From an uncultured Eubacteriales bacterium (GTDB lineage Bacteria; Bacillota; Clostridia; Christensenellales; Aristaeellaceae), in assembly GCA_902764875.1 (NCBI GenBank), contig CACWXP010000019.1, positions 1 through 62,834 of the forward strand: a stretch of 62,834 nt of DNA. Direction: 5' to 3'. Positions within the stretch are counted from its first letter, which is position 1, and each line of letters begins with the position of its first letter. Shown piece by piece: positions 28,055 to 37,824 of this stretch. Made by a program: the position numbers and the translations under genes. Below the pieces are notes generated by a model. It did not search any database. It was not told the origin of the DNA and saw only the letters and a program-made list of their open reading frames with translations.

Positions 28055-29307
28055 TTCCGGTTCACCAGCACTTTCCGTTCATATTCTTCCACCATCGGGA
28101 ACCATTCGCCGTCCCCGGGTTTTCCGCATACGTGGCAGTATTCGTTCCAGATCTCGCCGAAGGGCAGCGTCTTCATTTCTTCCTGCGCCACCAGCAGCTT
28201 GCTGAAATGTCCTTCATCCTGCAGCGCTTTCAGCTCCTCCGCCGGCTGCAGCAGGGCGAACAGCAGCGCCTTCTGAACGTTCCGGTATCCCGCGGCCCAG
28301 GCCGCGATCCGGTTGATGGAGGCGTCGAAGTAGTCCAGCGCGATATTCACCCGGCCGTCCAGTCCGCCGCAGCGCACAATTTCTTTCGCGATCTCCCTTG
28401 TCTCGTCGTCAAACAGCACCACATGGTCGCTGTCCCAGCGGATCGGCCGGGTCACGTGCAGCGCGATTTCCGGGAAGAAGGCCAGCAGGGCAGGAATCTT
28501 GTCGCTCACCACTTCCGTCGGGTGGTAGTGGCCGTTGTCCATCAGCGGAATACACTTGTCCATGTTCATCGCCGCATAGCTCAGGGCGAATTCCGCGCTG
28601 CCCACCGTATAGGCTTCCACGCCGATGCCGAAAACCTTGCTCTCGATGCAGGGTTTTACTTTTTTGAAGTCATAGGGTTCCGACAGAATCTCGTCAATGC
28701 TTTCCCGATACCGCACCCGGGGTCCCATCCGGTCCGCCGGAATGTCCTTGAATCCGTCGCCGGTCCAGATGTTCATCACGCAGGGCACACCCAGCTCCTC
28801 CGCCAGGAAACTGCTGATCCGGATGCAGGCCTTCCCGTGCTCAATCCAGAACCGGCGGGTCTCCGGATCTGGGCTGGCCAGCGTCAGGGGATCGCATTTC
28901 GGGTGGGAGAAGAACGTCGGGTTAAAGTCGCACCCCAGTCCCCGCTCCTTGCAGAATTCAATCCATTTCCGGAAGTGTTTCGGCTCCAGTTTGTCCCGGT
29001 CTGCCCATTCCCCGTTTTCAAAGATGGCATAGCTGGCATGCAGGTTCATCTTCGGCTTTCCGGGGATCAGCGAAAGCACCGTGTCCAGATCCGCCATCAG
29101 CTCCTCCGGGGTCCGTGCCCGGCCGGGATAGTTTCCGGTGGTCTGGATGCCGCCGGTCAGCGGTTTGCTGGGGTCCGTGTCAAAGCCGCGCACGTCGTCT
29201 CCCTGCCAGCAGTGCAGGGAAACCGAAACCTCCTTCAGTTTCCGGATCGCTCCGTCCGTGTCCACCCCAAGGGCGGCGTACTGTTTCCTGGCCTCTTCGT
29301 AACTCAT
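28051..29307 (-). CDS. rhaA: L-rhamnose isomerase
   Basis: Metal-dependent TIM-barrel isomerase converting L-rhamnose to L-rhamnulose; 418 residues, the normal size. Conserved segments include SLHCWQGDDVRGFD near the N-terminus, GCDFNPTFFSHPKC, NIWTGDGFKD, and the metal region MDNGHYHPTEVVSDK with WDSDHVV. It overlaps rhaB upstream and rhaD downstream by 4 bp each, so the three are translationally coupled. Confidence 0.97.
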   Translation of the reverse strand: MSYEEARKQYAALGVDTDGAIRKLKEVSVSLHCWQGDDVRGFDTDPSKPLTGGIQTTGNYPGRARTPEELMADLDTVLSLIPGKPKMNLHASYAIFENGEWADRDKLEPKHFRKWIEFCKERGLGCDFNPTFFSHPKCDPLTLASPDPETRRFWIEHGKACIRISSFLAEELGVPCVMNIWTGDGFKDIPADRMGPRVRYRESIDEILSEPYDFKKVKPCIESKVFGIGVEAYTVGSAEFALSYAAMNMDKCIPLMDNGHYHPTEVVSDKIPALLAFFPEIALHVTRPIRWDSDHVVLFDDETREIAKEIVRCGGLDGRVNIALDYFDASINRIAAWAAGYRNVQKALLFALLQPAEELKALQDEGHFSKLLVAQEEMKTLPFGEIWNEYCHVCGKPGDGEWFPMVEEYERKVLVNRK

Positions 29308-30584
29308 GTTGTCTCCTCCTCCGTCTGAATTTTCAGATTTCCAAGTGCGGTAGCCTCAATCGGCAGCGCGATCACCTGCTTGCCGGTGGCCTCCTCCGTC
29401 AGCCGGTTCAGGTAGCCGTTTTTCGCGCCGCCCCCGACAATATACAGTTTCCGGTACTGCTTTCCGGTGTTCCGTTCAATCTCCTCAATGGCCTGCCGGT
29501 ATCCCTCCGCCAGCGACCGGTACGCGCAGCGGAAGTATCCCGCGGTGCATTTGGGCGGATGGGGCAGTCTGGCATCAAACGCGGCCTTCATGCTTTCCGG
29601 CGCCAGAAAAACGGGATCGTTCACATCCACCAGGTGATCGAAATGTTTTTCTTCCGCCTCCGCGGTGATCTCTTCCCAGGGTTTCCCGGGACAGAGTTCC
29701 TCCCGCAGCCGGTTCACCAGCCACATGCCCATGATGTTCTTCTGATAGCGGTTGTAGCCGACCCCGCCTTCGTTGGAGTAGTTCGCCGCCCGGCTGTTTT
29801 CGTCCGTCAGCGGTTTCGGGGTTTTCACGCCCAGCAGGCTCCAGGTGCCGGAGGAAATATAAAGTTCATTTCCCTCCATGGGTATGCCCTCCACGGCGCT
29901 GCCGGTGTCGTGGGTGGCGCAGAGCATCACTTGGATGCCCCGGTATTCCCCGATGACGGTTCCCGGCTGCTGCAGCGGCCGGAACAGATGTGCCGGCAGT
30001 CCCAGGGCCCGGATGATCTCCGGATCGTATTCCCCGGTTTCCGCGCTGACCATCCCGGTGGTGGTGGCGTTGGTGTACTCATGGCTTTTCACGCCGCAGA
30101 GCTTATACATCAGGTATTCCGGAATCATCAGAAAGTCCGTTGCGCCCTCCAGCCGCCCGGCCAGTTGGTCAGCGCACAGCTGGTAAATCGTGTTGAAGGG
30201 CTGAAACTGTATGCCGGTTCGGCAATATAAATCAGAAAAGGAAATCTTCTCATGCACCTGCGGAATCACCGCTTCCGTCCGGCTGTCCCGGTAGGCATAG
30301 CAGGGCAGGAGCTCCTCCTCTCCCCGCATCAGCACATAGTCCACGGCCCAGGTGTCCACCGACAGGCTTTCGATCCCCGGATACCGTTTCAGTGCCTCGT
30401 CGATGCCCGCTTTCACGTGGTCCAGCAGCGCCCCGATGTCCCAGGTCAGGTGTCCGTCCTTTTCGGTCACGCCGTTCGGAAACCGGTACACCTCTTCCGT
30501 CCGGAGTTCCCCGCCTTCCTTCCACCCGACGATGTGCCTCCCGCTGGAGGCGCCGATGTCAATGGCAAGCGTCGTTTTCACCAT
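29304..30584 (-). CDS. rhaB: Rhamnulokinase
   Basis: FGGY-family sugar kinase phosphorylating L-rhamnulose; 426 residues. DIGASSGRHIVG is the N-terminal phosphate loop, DTWAVDYVLM follows, and CATHDTGSAVEG with YISSGTWSLLGV mark the central kinase signature; IVGGGAKNGYLNRL is the C-terminal nucleotide loop. ATG 30584 is preferred to the in-frame TTG just upstream, because GGAGG is well spaced and the ATG forms a TGATG overlap with the regulator stop. Confidence 0.96.
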   Translation of the reverse strand: MVKTTLAIDIGASSGRHIVGWKEGGELRTEEVYRFPNGVTEKDGHLTWDIGALLDHVKAGIDEALKRYPGIESLSVDTWAVDYVLMRGEEELLPCYAYRDSRTEAVIPQVHEKISFSDLYCRTGIQFQPFNTIYQLCADQLAGRLEGATDFLMIPEYLMYKLCGVKSHEYTNATTTGMVSAETGEYDPEIIRALGLPAHLFRPLQQPGTVIGEYRGIQVMLCATHDTGSAVEGIPMEGNELYISSGTWSLLGVKTPKPLTDENSRAANYSNEGGVGYNRYQKNIMGMWLVNRLREELCPGKPWEEITAEAEEKHFDHLVDVNDPVFLAPESMKAAFDARLPHPPKCTAGYFRCAYRSLAEGYRQAIEEIERNTGKQYRKLYIVGGGAKNGYLNRLTEEATGKQVIALPIEATALGNLKIQTEEETT

Positions 30585-31570
30585 CAAAGTCCTCCTCTGC
30601 TCTCTCTCCCGTCCGTCCGGTTGCGGCGCTCAATCTCGTCCGCCGTCTCCGGTCGGTCCCATCCCGCCAGGCCGATCATGGTGGTCCGCCGCGTTTCGTG
30701 CCGCAGGTTCCGCCATTCGGAGGGCGTGCAGCCGTTCAGCTCCGTAAAATGCCGGTTAAAGCAGCTCAGCGAAAGATACCCGACCTTCTCCGCAATGTCG
30801 GCAATCGGCAGGTTTGTGCTCCGCAGCAGGTCGCAGCTCTTCATCATCCGCACCTGGTGCAGATACGACAGCGGGTTAGTCCCCAGCTGTTTCTGAAAAA
30901 TCCGGCGAAAATGGGTGGGGCTCATGTGGCAAAGATCCGCCAGGTACTCCTGGGGGAACCGGTCCATGTAGTGCCGGTTCACATATTCCAGGGCCGGAGA
31001 CAGCCCGGAATACAGCCGGGGATAGATGCCCGTTCCCTCCTCCGCCGAATAGATCCGGAACAGGCTGAAGAACAGGGCTTCACACAGACCGTGCACTACT
31101 GCTTCACATCCCGGCTCCTTTTTCTCCGCTTCCGCAATCAGGTTCTCCGTCAGACTCCTGGTCCAGGGTTCCCTCTCGGAGGCAAGCATCAGGTGGCAGT
31201 CCGTCAGCATCCGGTAAAACCGCTGCGGCGACGCAGTTTTTTCCACCGTTTCCTCTCCCAGCAATGTCTCCGGATCCATGTGAACGTATTCCCAGGTACT
31301 CCCCTCGTCCGGATCCGACCAGGTGGTGTGGGGAACATTCCGCGCCACAAAAAGCACGTCCCCCGCCCGAAAGGGAACTTCATCCTCCCCGAAGTTCATT
31401 TTTCCCCGGCCGGAAAGGCAGATCCCGATCTCAAAACAGTTATGAATGTGCAGCCGGCTGCTTTTGACGGAACTGATCTGCCAGTTCATCCGGTGATGCG
31501 TCTCCACCGGAAGGTCCATCGGCAGTTCATAACTCCGGTATTCGATAATGCTCTGCTTCGGCCTGGCCAT
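30584..31570 (-). CDS. AraC-family regulator of the rhamnose operon
   Basis: A 328-residue activator: N-terminal cupin-like sensing domain (HNCFEIGICLSGRGKMNFGE, VPFRAGDVLFVARNVPH) and C-terminal double HTH (LADLCHMSPTHFRRIFQKQL; IADIAEKVGYLSLSCFNRHF). First gene of the rhamnose operon and divergent from the sugar importer, so it most plausibly senses rhamnose and controls both sides. It cannot be equated with E. coli RhaR or RhaS from sequence alone. Confidence 0.9.
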   Translation of the reverse strand: MARPKQSIIEYRSYELPMDLPVETHHRMNWQISSVKSSRLHIHNCFEIGICLSGRGKMNFGEDEVPFRAGDVLFVARNVPHTTWSDPDEGSTWEYVHMDPETLLGEETVEKTASPQRFYRMLTDCHLMLASEREPWTRSLTENLIAEAEKKEPGCEAVVHGLCEALFFSLFRIYSAEEGTGIYPRLYSGLSPALEYVNRHYMDRFPQEYLADLCHMSPTHFRRIFQKQLGTNPLSYLHQVRMMKSCDLLRSTNLPIADIAEKVGYLSLSCFNRHFTELNGCTPSEWRNLRHETRRTTMIGLAGWDRPETADEIERRNRTDGRESRGGL

Positions 31571-31597
31571 AATTCCTTCCTCTTGTTTTCTTACCGC

Positions 31598-31618
31598 CTG
31601 CCGCCCGCAGGGCGGCAG
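31598..31618 (-). promoter_or_regulatory. Leader stem-loop upstream of the rhamnose regulator
   Basis: Perfect 9-bp stem CTGCCGCCC / GGGCGGCAG around a GCA loop, in the 5' leader of the rhamnose operon on the minus strand. No T-run follows, so it is not a typical terminator; it could stabilise the mRNA. Confidence 0.5.
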
Positions 31619-31657
31619 CCATTCTGAACCAGCAGCGACGGGCTTGCCGTTGTGAAG

Positions 31658-31686
31658 AGTATACCGGAGACGGTTGTTTTTGACAA
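31658..31686 (-). promoter_or_regulatory. Promoter of the rhamnose operon
   Basis: On the minus strand TTGTCA (31681-31686), 17-bp spacer, TATACT (31658-31663). The 335-bp divergent region (31571-31905) holds this promoter, the leader stem-loop and the importer promoter; between them is an A/T-rich stretch of about 130 bp where AraC-type sites would be expected, but none is clear by eye. Confidence 0.7.
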
Positions 31687-31812
31687 GCCCACTCTCCCGT
31701 TTTTCGCGTAAATCGGTTGATTTTTTTCCTTTTTTTACAAATTTCTGGCGATTTGTCCGTATCTTTCTCCGGTTAATGGTTGAAATTAGTCAGTTTCTGA
31801 GCAAAACCGGAA

Positions 31813-31841
31813 TTGATCGAAAGCGGTCCGGATTTTATAAT
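31813..31841 (+). promoter_or_regulatory. Promoter of the first ABC importer operon
   Basis: TTGATC (31813-31818), 17-bp spacer, perfect TATAAT (31836-31841). Predicted leader of about 60 nt before the GTG start at 31906. Confidence 0.72.
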
Positions 31842-31905
31842 ACAGGGGAAGAAATCTGTCAACTGCACACCCGGTAGCCATGAGGGAAAGGAGGGGAAAA
31901 CCGCC

Positions 31906-32853
31906 GTGCGCACCAAAGTGATTCAGCCGTCGCTCCGCGACCGCACCACCTGGCGCAAAGCCTTCCGGCGCGACTGGCATCTGTATCTCCTCCTGCTCGT
32001 TCCCGTTGCGCTGGTGATCATTTTCAACTACGCGGCCTACCCCGGTCTCCGCATGGTCTTCATGGATTACAAACCCGCCAAGGGCTATGACGGAAGCAAA
32101 TGGGTCGGCTGGCAGACTTTCCAGAAGGTTTTTGCCGACAAGGATTTCACCCGGGCCCTGACCAACTCCATGGTTTTCAACCTGCTGGATCTGCTGGTGT
32201 CCTTTCCGATGCCCATTATCCTGGCCCTGATGCTCAACGAGCTGCGCTTCCCCCGGTTTAAAAAGGTCACGCAGACCGTTCTCTATCTGCCGCATTTTCT
32301 CTCCTGGGTCATCATCGGCTCCGTGGCCTATCAGCTCTTCAAACCCTCTTCCGGCATCGTCAACATCCTCCTCATGAAATGGGGATGGATCGAACAGGGC
32401 ATCCCCTTCCTCACCGAGAAGACCCACTGGGCCGCCACCTACCTGCTCATCGGCGTATGGCAGGGCATGGGCTGGGGCACCATTATCTACCTGGCAGCCA
32501 TCACCGGCATCTCCGGCGAGCTGTACGAGGCCGCCATGATCGACGGCGCCAGCCGCCTCCAGCGTATCTGGCATATCACCCTGCCCGGCATCCGCTCCAC
32601 CATCGTGGTGCTGCTGATCATGAATCTGGGCAAAATCATGGGCAGCAATTTCGAGCGCCTGGACGTCTTTGCCAACACCCAGGTCCGCGAATACCAGTAC
32701 CAGCTGGCCATCTATATATATGAAAAAGGTCTTTCCAACGGCAAGTTCAGCATGGCCACCGCCGTGGGTCTTTTCCAGTCCCTGGTGGGTCTGATGCTCG
32801 TGCTTCTCAGCGACCGCTTCGCCAAAGCCCTCGGCGAAGACGGGTTGCTGTAA
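31906..32853 (+). CDS. ABC sugar transporter permease (LplB type), system 1
   Basis: Binding-protein-dependent membrane permease, 315 residues, about six TM segments. Characteristic parts: LYLLLLVPVALVIIFNYAAYP (TM1), MVFMDYKPAKG, and the EAA loop ELYEAAMIDGASRLQRIWHITLPG that docks with the ATPase. GTG 31906 is chosen because AGGAGGGG lies just upstream; an earlier in-frame ATG (31813) would put promoter sequence into the protein. Paired with the next permease and the binding protein; the cargo is inferred to be a galactosyl-rhamnose or RG-I oligosaccharide. Confidence 0.92.
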   Translation: MRTKVIQPSLRDRTTWRKAFRRDWHLYLLLLVPVALVIIFNYAAYPGLRMVFMDYKPAKGYDGSKWVGWQTFQKVFADKDFTRALTNSMVFNLLDLLVSFPMPIILALMLNELRFPRFKKVTQTVLYLPHFLSWVIIGSVAYQLFKPSSGIVNILLMKWGWIEQGIPFLTEKTHWAATYLLIGVWQGMGWGTIIYLAAITGISGELYEAAMIDGASRLQRIWHITLPGIRSTIVVLLIMNLGKIMGSNFERLDVFANTQVREYQYQLAIYIYEKGLSNGKFSMATAVGLFQSLVGLMLVLLSDRFAKALGEDGLL

Positions 32854-32923
32854 TCAGCCGCAGTGCGGCAGCAGTTCGGACATTCATGGCGGAGAATCCG
32901 CTGCAGAAGGGAGGTGTACAGGG

Positions 32924-33850
32924 TTGGCGAAAGAGAAAAACCGTGATCTCGACAACAGCACCGTCAACGACGGTTCCCACGCGATTCACCGGTTCACCAT
33001 CGGCGATTTCCTGATCATTCTGGTGCTGGTCATCCTGTGCCTCACCTGCATCCTGCCCTTCATTCACCTGGCAGCCAAGTCGATTTCATCCAACACGGCC
33101 GTCATGCAGCGGGCCGTCGTTCTCTGGCCCATCGGCACCAATTTCGACGCCTACACCTCGATTTTCCAGGACGGTACCCTGGTACATTCCTTCCTGTACA
33201 GCGTCATGGTGGTCGTGATTTTCACCCTCCTGGGGATGATCACCTGCACCTGCGCCGCCTATCCCCTCAGCAAGAAGCGGCTCAAGGGCCGCGGCTTCTT
33301 CACCTTCCTGCTGATGATCCCCATGTATTTTAACGCCGGCCTGATCCCCAGCTATCTGCTCTATAAGGATCTGGGACTGCTGAACAACATGTGGGTGCTC
33401 ATTCTTCCGCTGATCTATTCGTCCTATAACATGCTGATTATGAAGAATTATTTCCAGTCCACGATTCCGGACACCCTGGAGGAAGCCGCCTTCCTCGACG
33501 GCGCCAGCAATTTCCAGATTCTTTTCCGGATTGTACTGCCCCTGTCCCTGCCGATCATCGCGACCCTCTCGCTGTTCTATGCGGTGGGCCGCTGGAACGC
33601 CTATGCGGACAATAAATACTATATCACTTCCGAAGGGCTCAAGATGATCCAGTATAAGCTGTATCAGCTGGTGTCCTCCGCCACCGAGGCCCAGACCGCC
33701 ACCCTGTCCGAGGCCATCGAGGTCAAGAGCACCCCCGAGGTGCTTCAGGCTGCCTGCATCATGTTCGCCACCCTCCCGATCATCTGCATCTACCCCTTCC
33801 TCCAGAAGTATTTCGTGAAGGGCGTTATGATCGGAGCTGTAAAAGGATGA
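32924..33850 (+). CDS. ABC sugar transporter permease (YtcP type), system 1
   Basis: Second permease of the importer, 308 residues, six TM segments and the EAA loop TLEEAAFLDGASNFQILFRIVLPLSLP. The start is TTG 32924 (MAKEKNRDLD) behind GGGAGGTG; no in-frame ATG fits better. The C-terminus QKYFVKGVMIGAVKG is nearly identical to that of the system 2 partner, as usual in the family. No ATPase gene follows. Confidence 0.92.
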   Translation: MAKEKNRDLDNSTVNDGSHAIHRFTIGDFLIILVLVILCLTCILPFIHLAAKSISSNTAVMQRAVVLWPIGTNFDAYTSIFQDGTLVHSFLYSVMVVVIFTLLGMITCTCAAYPLSKKRLKGRGFFTFLLMIPMYFNAGLIPSYLLYKDLGLLNNMWVLILPLIYSSYNMLIMKNYFQSTIPDTLEEAAFLDGASNFQILFRIVLPLSLPIIATLSLFYAVGRWNAYADNKYYITSEGLKMIQYKLYQLVSSATEAQTATLSEAIEVKSTPEVLQAACIMFATLPIICIYPFLQKYFVKGVMIGAVKG

Positions 33851-33910
33851 GATTTTTTAGGGATTTAAGCCTGTGAAAGGCTGAATCATATAAGAAAAGG
33901 AGGAACCCCT

Positions 33911-35545
33911 ATGAAGAAGATCCTTGCTCTCGTTCTGGCCGCGATGATGCTGCTGGCCTTGGTGCCCGCCGCTTCCGCGGATGTCCCCGCTGACTGGGCT
34001 CCCTTTGCAGAGAACGTCACCATCTCCGTCGCGGTGTACGACCGCGGCCAGGAAGGCGTACCCCCGGTCGAGGAAAACTACTGGACCAAGTGGATCCAGT
34101 CCAACTTCGGCGACAAGTACAACGTCACCGTGAAGTACGTTGCCATCCCCCGTTCCGATGTCATGAACAAGTATTCCATGCTGGCGGCGGCCGATGATCT
34201 GCCCACCGTCATGATGGAATACGACTATCCGAAGGTTTCCCAATGGGCCGCCGACGGCTACCTGACCACCTTCAACATGGAAGACTTCGCCAAGGTTGCC
34301 CCCACCTACTATCAGCGGATGGTGGACAACAACCAGCTGGGCTACACCCAGATCGGCGGCGAAACCTATTTTGCCGCTGCCCTGCGTCCCTTCTATGACA
34401 CCTCCTACACTTTCCAGACCTTCGTCCGCATGGACTGGCTGGAGCAGGTCGGCTATGATCATGTGCCCACCTCCACCACCGAGTACAACGAAGCCATGCT
34501 GAAGATCAAGGAAGCCGGCATCTGCGAATATCCCTGCGGTGGCTCCATGGTCACCGGCGTCGGCTCCGACCAGAACTACGCCTGGCGCACCTGGCCCCTG
34601 AACGAGGAAGAGTGGGTCATGTACGGCGACTACAACATCCCCTCCCTCGGCTGGGAACCCAACAAACTGTTCCTGAAGAACGAAAACTACAAGTTCAACG
34701 CGGGCCTGCTGAACCCCGAATACTACCTCACCAACGCCGAGGATGAGAAGGCCAACTTCATCAACGGCAAGGCCTATTCCTATTCCGGCTACATTTCCGG
34801 CGCCATGGACTGGCTCACCGCTTTCTATGAAGCGAATCCCAATGCCAAACTGGCCATCGTTCCCGTTGACGGAAAGATCGACGCTGCCGCCGGCACCACC
34901 CCCGGCTACCGCACCGACAACCCCTTCGGCATGATCGTCGGCTTCTCCAAGGATGCCACGGAAGACCAGCTGAAGGCTGCCTGGATGTACATGGAATGGC
35001 TCACCCAGCCCGAAAACCTTTTCACCTTCCAGTGGGGAATCGAAGGCGAGAACTACACCCTGGATGAAAAGGGCCTGCCCGACCCCGTCTCCGATTACAA
35101 CGGAGAAAGCAAGATGGGCTTCAACAACAACAAGGACTACTGGTGCGTGACCATCGAAGCCCGCCAGGCCGGTACCATCGAAGACATGATCTCCAACAAC
35201 CTGCCCCATGATCTGCCCCAGGACTTCACTCAGGACGTGGTCAAGTGGTACAACGACAAGTGCAAGGTTCGTGACGCCGGTTGGGCCATCGACAACGCGA
35301 AGTTCGGTGTCGCCATGGAAGCCGAAGGCGAATTCCAGACCACCCTGGTCGAAAAGTACAAGGAATACCGTGATAAGCTGACCATGTGCAAGCCCGAGGA
35401 ATTCGACGCCCTGTATGATCAGTTCGCCAAGGAATACGCCGAAGCCGGTTATCAGGCCGTGGCTGAAGAGCGTCTGGCTGCCTACAAGGATGGCAATTCC
35501 ACCAAGCTGCTGAACCAGACCGCTGAAGAAGTGGACCTCAAATAA
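33911..35545 (+). CDS. Extracellular solute-binding protein, system 1
   Basis: Family 1-type sugar-binding protein of 544 residues. Residues 1-23 form a signal peptide ending ALVPAASA; no lipobox cysteine is seen, so membrane retention would need another means. The mature protein fits the large LplA-like binding proteins (WTKWIQSNFGDKYNVTVKYV; WMYMEWLTQPENLFTF). AGGAGG precedes the ATG. Codon use is strongly biased and the protein is probably abundant. Genes downstream suggest it captures galactosyl-rhamnose-containing oligosaccharides. Confidence 0.9.
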   Translation: MKKILALVLAAMMLLALVPAASADVPADWAPFAENVTISVAVYDRGQEGVPPVEENYWTKWIQSNFGDKYNVTVKYVAIPRSDVMNKYSMLAAADDLPTVMMEYDYPKVSQWAADGYLTTFNMEDFAKVAPTYYQRMVDNNQLGYTQIGGETYFAAALRPFYDTSYTFQTFVRMDWLEQVGYDHVPTSTTEYNEAMLKIKEAGICEYPCGGSMVTGVGSDQNYAWRTWPLNEEEWVMYGDYNIPSLGWEPNKLFLKNENYKFNAGLLNPEYYLTNAEDEKANFINGKAYSYSGYISGAMDWLTAFYEANPNAKLAIVPVDGKIDAAAGTTPGYRTDNPFGMIVGFSKDATEDQLKAAWMYMEWLTQPENLFTFQWGIEGENYTLDEKGLPDPVSDYNGESKMGFNNNKDYWCVTIEARQAGTIEDMISNNLPHDLPQDFTQDVVKWYNDKCKVRDAGWAIDNAKFGVAMEAEGEFQTTLVEKYKEYRDKLTMCKPEEFDALYDQFAKEYAEAGYQAVAEERLAAYKDGNSTKLLNQTAEEVDLK

Positions 35546-35565
35546 TCTCCCCTGAAAAACCACCG

Positions 35566-35612
35566 GAAAAGGGAGGGGCCTGAGCCCAAAGGCTCCGGCC
35601 TCTCCTTTCTTT
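35566..35612 (+). terminator. Intrinsic terminator after binding protein 1
   Basis: G-rich arm GGGAGGGGCC pairs with GGCCTCTCC through an inner AGCC/GGCT stem, followed by TTTCTTTT. It separates the importer from the GH112 gene and may lower, rather than abolish, readthrough. Confidence 0.72.
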
Positions 35613-35657
35613 TGCCCAAAAATGCCTGAAACGGCTGCAGAAAGCGGGGATCAAACC

Positions 35658-37808
35658 ATGGATCTGTTCACAAAAGGCGGCTTCACCCTGCCCGGAGAAG
35701 CGGGTTATGAAAAGCTGACGCTGGAGATGGCCGAAAAATGGGGCGCAGATGTGATCCGGGACAGCGACGGCACGAAGCTTTCGCCGGAAATCACTGCCGC
35801 CGGATACAGAATCTATTCCACCCTCTGTATCATCCGGGAGCATAACGAATTCGCCCGGCAGCATCCCGATGCTCAGCAGCAGTGTTTCCTCTCCTCCGAT
35901 CCGGTCACAGCCACCGCCGGCACGCTGGAGATCCGCCCGCTGGAAGGCTATTTTGAGGAACAGTTTCAGCTGAACGACAGCCCGGAAGCCATGCCTTTCT
36001 GGCAGGTCTGGGACCGGACGGAAAACCGCCTGCTCCCTTCCGATGCCTGGCGGTATAAAAACGGCGTCGTTACCGTCACCGGCCGCGTTCCGTATCACCG
36101 CTACACCGTCTCTTTCCTTGTCTGGCGGATCTGGGAAGAGATCAATATGTACAACCACACCACCAACCACTGGACCACCGCGCATCTCCGCCAGCTGGAT
36201 CCCCGTCATCCCCTGGCCTGGGAATATCTGAAAAACTGGCTGGAAAAGTGGTGCGAAGCAAACCCGCAGACGAACGTGGTGCGTCTGACCTCGCTTTTCT
36301 ACAACTTTGTCTGGATCTTCGGCAGCGACCTCCGGCGCCGCACTCGCTTTGTGGACTGGGCCAGCTATGATTTCACGGTCAGTCCCGCCGCCCTGAAAGC
36401 CTTTGAGCAGGAAGCCGGCTATGCCCTGACGGCCGAGGATTTTATCAACAAGGGTAAACTGCAGGCAACCCACCGTCCCCCGACGGCCCCCAAACGGGAC
36501 TATATGGACTTCATCCAGCGCTTTGTGGCGGAAAAAGCGAAAACCCTGGTGGAGATCATCCACAAGTGGGGCAAGGAAGCCTATGTTTTCTATGACGACA
36601 GCTGGGTCGGCATGGAACCCTACGGAAAATTCTTTTCCTCCATCGGTTTTGACGGCCTGATCAAATGCGTATTCTCCGGCTTTGAATGCCGCCTGTGTGC
36701 CGGTGCAGACGTCCCGGTGCATGAGCTCCGGTTCCATCCCTACCTGTTCCCCGTGGGTCTGGGCGGCCTGCCCACCTTCTCGGAGGGCGGCCATCCGGAA
36801 AGGGATGCCGTGGCCTACTGGCTCCATGTCCGCCGGGCCCTGGCGCGGCAGTGTGTGGACCGCATCGGCCTGGGCGGATATCTCCACCTGACGGTGGGGC
36901 AGGATGCCTTCAACAACGCCATCCGGGATATGGCCGTCGCTTTCCGGGTGCTGAAAGCCCTGCATGCAAAGGGTGAGCCCGCGGAGCTGCCGATCACCGT
37001 CGCCGTGCTGCACGCATGGGGCAGCCTCCGTTCCTGGACGCTCTCCGGGCATTTCCACGAGACGGACCGGAATCCGCTGATTCATGTAAACGAGGCCCTG
37101 TCCGGGCTGCCGGTGAAGGTCAAATTCATTGATTTTGAAGATGTCAAAAAAGGCGCCCTGCGGGATGCGGACGTGTTGATCAATGCCGGCCGGGCGGGAG
37201 ACGCCTGGAGCGGCGGCGATGCCTGGAAATCCCCGGAAATCGTCAGCGAGGTCACGCGCTTTGTCTGGGAAGGCGGCAGCCTGATCGGCGTCGGCGAGCC
37301 TTCGGCTGCAGAGGGTGGGGATACCCGCTTTGCCCTGGCCCATGTCCTCGGCGTGGACCAGGATGACGGCTCCTATGCCTGTCACGCGCCCTGGGAATTC
37401 ACCACCGAGATGTCGGATCCGTTCTTTGTGGCCGGCGAATCCCTCGGAGAAACAAAAGGCATCCGACTGACGGATCCGGAAACCCGGGTGCTGACCGCCC
37501 GGGGAGATACGCCGATCCTGACGCTGCACGCCTTCGGCAGGGGCAAGGGCGTCTATATGGGCAATTTCTTCTATACGCCCGCCGGCGCCCGGATGCTGCT
37601 GGAAATGCTGCTTTATGTGACCGGCAAAGACGGCACCGCCGCGGGCATCACGGAGGATGGGATGGCCGAATGTGCCTGGTATCCGGAAAGCCGGATGCTG
37701 CTGGTCATGAACAACACCCCGGATCCCCTCGAAACGGAGGTCCGTTTCCCGCTCGGAGCCCTCACCGTCTCCCTGAATCCCTTTGAAATGAAATTCGTCC
37801 CGGTCTGA
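35658..37808 (+). CDS. GH112 phosphorylase, probable D-galactosyl-1,4-L-rhamnose phosphorylase
   Basis: Family GH112 enzyme of about 716 residues; the family splits beta-galactosides with inorganic phosphate to galactose-1-phosphate. Family features include GYFEEQFQLNDSPEAMPFWQVWDR, RVPYHRYTVSFLVWRIWEEINMYNHTTN, FYDDSWVGMEPY and GNFFYTPAGARMLLEML. Members act on lacto-N-biose/galacto-N-biose or on galactosyl-1,4-L-rhamnose; a full rhamnose pathway upstream and a rhamnose mutarotase downstream favour the last (inference). Start at ATG 35658 is preferred over ATG 35622, which has no ribosome site and overlaps the terminator region. No signal peptide: cytoplasmic, as needed for phosphorolysis. 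Confidence 0.9.
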   Translation: MDLFTKGGFTLPGEAGYEKLTLEMAEKWGADVIRDSDGTKLSPEITAAGYRIYSTLCIIREHNEFARQHPDAQQQCFLSSDPVTATAGTLEIRPLEGYFEEQFQLNDSPEAMPFWQVWDRTENRLLPSDAWRYKNGVVTVTGRVPYHRYTVSFLVWRIWEEINMYNHTTNHWTTAHLRQLDPRHPLAWEYLKNWLEKWCEANPQTNVVRLTSLFYNFVWIFGSDLRRRTRFVDWASYDFTVSPAALKAFEQEAGYALTAEDFINKGKLQATHRPPTAPKRDYMDFIQRFVAEKAKTLVEIIHKWGKEAYVFYDDSWVGMEPYGKFFSSIGFDGLIKCVFSGFECRLCAGADVPVHELRFHPYLFPVGLGGLPTFSEGGHPERDAVAYWLHVRRALARQCVDRIGLGGYLHLTVGQDAFNNAIRDMAVAFRVLKALHAKGEPAELPITVAVLHAWGSLRSWTLSGHFHETDRNPLIHVNEALSGLPVKVKFIDFEDVKKGALRDADVLINAGRAGDAWSGGDAWKSPEIVSEVTRFVWEGGSLIGVGEPSAAEGGDTRFALAHVLGVDQDDGSYACHAPWEFTTEMSDPFFVAGESLGETKGIRLTDPETRVLTARGDTPILTLHAFGRGKGVYMGNFFYTPAGARMLLEMLLYVTGKDGTAAGITEDGMAECAWYPESRMLLVMNNTPDPLETEVRFPLGALTVSLNPFEMKFVPV

Positions 37809-37824
37809 TTTTTTCAGGGCAAAA

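Noticed and set aside
33857-35563. 568-codon minus-strand frame opposite the binding protein gene
   Set aside because: Val/Gly-rich shadow produced by codon bias of the highly expressed plus-strand gene.
35622-35657. Earlier ATG for the GH112 gene
   Set aside because: No ribosome site and it lies just after the terminator T-run; ATG 35658 is better placed.
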